DNA of 7,028 bases, from assembly GCA_003646995.1 (NCBI GenBank), contig QMLZ01000148.1, forward strand, positions 1 through 7,028, in the 5' to 3' direction. The translations under genes and the position numbers were made by a program. This document shows, piece by piece, positions 6,116 to 7,028 of the stretch. Source of the DNA: Deltaproteobacteria bacterium (GTDB lineage: Bacteria > Desulfobacterota > DSM-4660 > Desulfatiglandales > Desulfatiglandaceae). Every line of letters begins with the position of its first letter. Position 1 is the stretch's first letter. A model generated the notes under the pieces. It had not been told where the DNA came from. It saw only the letters and a program-made list of their open reading frames with translations, and ran no database searches.

Positions 6116-6694
6116 ATGGAAATTAGAAAATTCGTTACCATTCTGGAGGAGACCAGGAAAGAAATGGGAAAGGATCTTCCCAAACCAGTTAAAAAGGCTG
6201 CTGCCATAGCGGTTATCAAGAACCCCTTTGCCGGTAAGTACCAGGAAGATTTGAGTGAGCTTACAGAGGAAGGTGTAAAGCTTGGTGAAATGTTGGGCAC
6301 GATGGCACGGGAGGCCCTCAGAATAACCAAGGAGGAGTGCGAGGGATATGGTAAGGGAGCAATAATTGGTATGAATGGTGAGCTTGAGCATGGTCACGCC
6401 ATCCTGCACCCGAAGCTGGGTGCCCCTTTTCGAGAGGCCCTTGGAGGCGGTAAGGCGATCATACCATCGGCAGCCAAGATGGGTGGACCAGGCGCAGAGC
6501 TTGACGTCCCTACTCATTATAAGGATGCTGCCTTTGTTCGCACCCATTTTGATGCCATGCCCATAAGCGTCCAGGACGCCCCTAGAGAGGATGAAATCCT
6601 TATTGTATTAGTAGTCACAAACTCTGGCAGACCTTTACCAAGAATTGGTGGTCTCAAAAAAGAAGAGGCCAAAAAGGAAGATGGGCTCAGATAA
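6116..6694 (+). CDS. Amino acid synthesis family protein (DUF1185, PF06684)
   Basis: A 192-residue cytosolic protein of the family labelled 'amino acid synthesis'. As I recall, structures show a variant of the Bacillus chorismate-mutase-like fold without proven activity. Conserved blocks are KNPFAGKY (35-42), GELEHGHAILHPKLGAPFR (88-106), LDVPTHYKDAAFVRTHFDAM (129-148), SVQDAPREDE (151-160) and VVTNSGRPLPRIGG (167-179). These carry many His, Asp and Arg residues that could form an active site. The C-terminus is a Lys/Glu-rich tail (181-192), probably disordered. It follows enamidase by 164 nt with its own strong ribosome binding site. Family members occur beside amidohydrolases and hnr-like genes in catabolic clusters (recalled, not checked here), so the 'amino acid synthesis' label is probably misleading. 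A role in an N-heterocycle step is inference; the reaction is unknown. Confidence 0.85.
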   Translation: MEIRKFVTILEETRKEMGKDLPKPVKKAAAIAVIKNPFAGKYQEDLSELTEEGVKLGEMLGTMAREALRITKEECEGYGKGAIIGMNGELEHGHAILHPKLGAPFREALGGGKAIIPSAAKMGGPGAELDVPTHYKDAAFVRTHFDAMPISVQDAPREDEILIVLVVTNSGRPLPRIGGLKKEEAKKEDGLR

Positions 6695-6719
6695 TCTTTT
6701 TATGTCCACAGGGGCACAT

Positions 6720-6745
6720 TAACCGGGGTACGATGTCCTCGGTTA
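6720..6745 (+). other. Stable hairpin downstream of the DUF1185 gene
   Basis: TAACCGGGG (6720-6728) pairs with CCTCGGTTA (6737-6745) over 9 bp with one G-T pair, leaving an 8-nt loop. It lies 25 nt after the stop codon. No proper T tract follows, so it is a weak candidate for an intrinsic terminator. It could equally protect the 3' end of the transcript. Confidence 0.4.
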
Positions 6746-6847
6746 TTGTGTAGAAGGATTGCATAACCACTCTTCTTCATAAGACAGGATTGAGGCGGGG
6801 ACTAGCTAGGCATTTCAACTTCTTATAACTACTAACCTTTAACATTA

Positions 6848-6855
6848 GAGGAGGG
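6848..6855 (+). promoter_or_regulatory. Orphan Shine-Dalgarno sequence without a following gene
   Basis: GAGGAGGG, continuing as GAGGAGGGTAA to 6858, is identical over 11 nt to the enamidase ribosome binding region at 4773-4783. At the expected start distance there is no ATG, GTG or TTG; the sequence reads ATTCAC and then runs into a C8 tract. It may be the remnant of a displaced gene start, or chance. Confidence 0.35.
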
Positions 6856-6867
6856 TAATCATTCACT

Positions 6868-6902
6868 CCCCCCCCATTTTTTTTAAAAAAATTGAAAAAA
6901 AA
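6868..6902. repeat. Run of homopolymer tracts (C8, T8, A7, A8)
   Basis: Eight C, one A, eight T, seven A, TTG and eight A follow one another. T8A7 is a self-complementary block. The composition changes sharply here from the preceding non-coding DNA, just before the transposase-like gene, so this may lie at or near the end of an inserted element. Confidence 0.6.
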
Positions 6903-6904
6903 GG

Positions 6905-6933
6905 TAGACAAATGAATTTTGATTTAGTATGCT
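6905..6933 (+). promoter_or_regulatory. Predicted sigma70-type promoter of the transposase-like gene
   Basis: TAGACA (6905-6910, 5 of 6 to TTGACA) and TATGCT (6928-6933, 4 of 6 to TATAAT) are separated by the ideal 17 nt and preceded by an A tract. Transcription would start near 6940, only a few bases before ATG 6943, giving a nearly leaderless mRNA. No ribosome binding site lies at a normal distance from that ATG, which agrees. Confidence 0.4.
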
Positions 6934-6979
6934 ATTTGCGTAATGGATTATTTAACAAAAGACGACCTTGCGCAAATAG
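6932..6979 (+). promoter_or_regulatory. Inverted repeat masking the transposase-like start codon
   Basis: CTATTTGCGTAA (6932-6943) pairs with TTGCGCAAATAG (6968-6979): 12 bp including one G-T pair, with a 24-nt loop. The stem ends on the A of the start codon. Transcripts reading in from upstream would fold here; a transcript from the predicted promoter would lack most of the left arm. This is the kind of protection described for IS10 and IS50 transposase genes. Confidence 0.5.
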
Positions 6980-7028
6980 ATCGAATCTACCTACAGAGCC
7001 TCGAAAAAGAAACAGTGATTGATCTGGC
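6943..7028 (+). CDS. N-terminus of a probable transposase, cut by the window end
   Basis: An ATG opens a frame of 28 complete codons running off the window (MDYLTKDDLAQI..., then a LESLEKE-like helix, ending VIDL). An in-frame TAG at 6925 excludes a longer product upstream. The short charged helix followed by a 'LEKETVIDL' segment reminds me of the start of IS66-type transposases, which have a leucine-rich N-terminal helical region, but 28 residues cannot prove this. The surrounding signals fit a mobile element: a promoter overlapping the start, a start-masking inverted repeat and a compositional break upstream. No ribosome binding site is visible. It could alternatively be an unrelated small-helix protein. 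Confidence 0.45.
   Translation, partial: MDYLTKDDLAQIDRIYLQSLEKETVIDL

Noticed and set aside
6912..7019. A 35-codon frame from ATG 6912 (MNFDLVCY...) overlapping the transposase-like start
   Set aside because: Its composition is not protein-like, it crosses the inverted repeat, and the alternative frame from 6943 has better amphipathic helix character.

Overview
This 7.0 kb window reads as a compact catabolic cluster for a nicotinate-type N-heterocycle from an anaerobic bacterium. All recognisable genes lie on the + strand. The core is a homologue of 6-hydroxynicotinate reductase (Hnr) and a homologue of enamidase (Ena). These are the two ring-reducing and ring-opening enzymes known from nicotinate fermentation in Eubacterium barkeri. 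The iron-sulfur-rich, low-potential reductase points to anaerobic or microaerobic life. Base composition is middling by eye, with strong AGGAGG-type ribosome binding sites. A syntrophic or sulfate-reducing Desulfobacterota-like organism would fit, but the sequence alone does not settle the taxon.

Layout: (1) 1-687, a GntR/FCD-family regulator that starts at the window edge. (2) 704-2185, a CoA-acylating aldehyde dehydrogenase of the methylmalonate-semialdehyde dehydrogenase (MMSDH/IolA) type. (3) 2207-3730, Hnr with three N-terminal cysteine clusters, read from a TTG start. (4) 3727-4602, a UPF0280/ApbE-like protein that overlaps Hnr by 4 nt and uses a GTG start. (5) 4603-4784, an intergenic stretch with a probable terminator and a GC-rich hairpin. 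(6) 4785-5951, enamidase with all expected metal ligands. (7) 5952-6115, an intergenic stretch with short TCAYTNG-like repeats. (8) 6116-6694, an 'amino acid synthesis' (DUF1185, PF06684) protein. (9) 6695-6942, non-coding DNA with a hairpin, an orphan Shine-Dalgarno sequence and homopolymer runs. (10) 6943 to the window end, the first 28 codons of a probable transposase with its own promoter and a start-masking hairpin.

How the genes may work together: Hnr would reduce 6-hydroxynicotinate to 1,4,5,6-tetrahydro-6-oxonicotinate, and Ena would hydrolyse this to 2-formylglutarate and ammonium. 2-Formylglutarate is chemically a 2-substituted malonate semialdehyde. The adjacent dehydrogenase keeps both arginines that MMSDHs use to hold the beta-carboxylate. 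It could therefore convert 2-formylglutarate directly to glutaryl-CoA, CO2 and NADH, bypassing the B12-dependent methyleneglutarate branch of E. barkeri. This is the most interesting hypothesis here. The UPF0280 and DUF1185 proteins have no firmly assigned role; their position suggests cofactor handling and an unassigned pathway step. No nicotinate hydroxylase, transporter or lower-pathway gene is present in the window.
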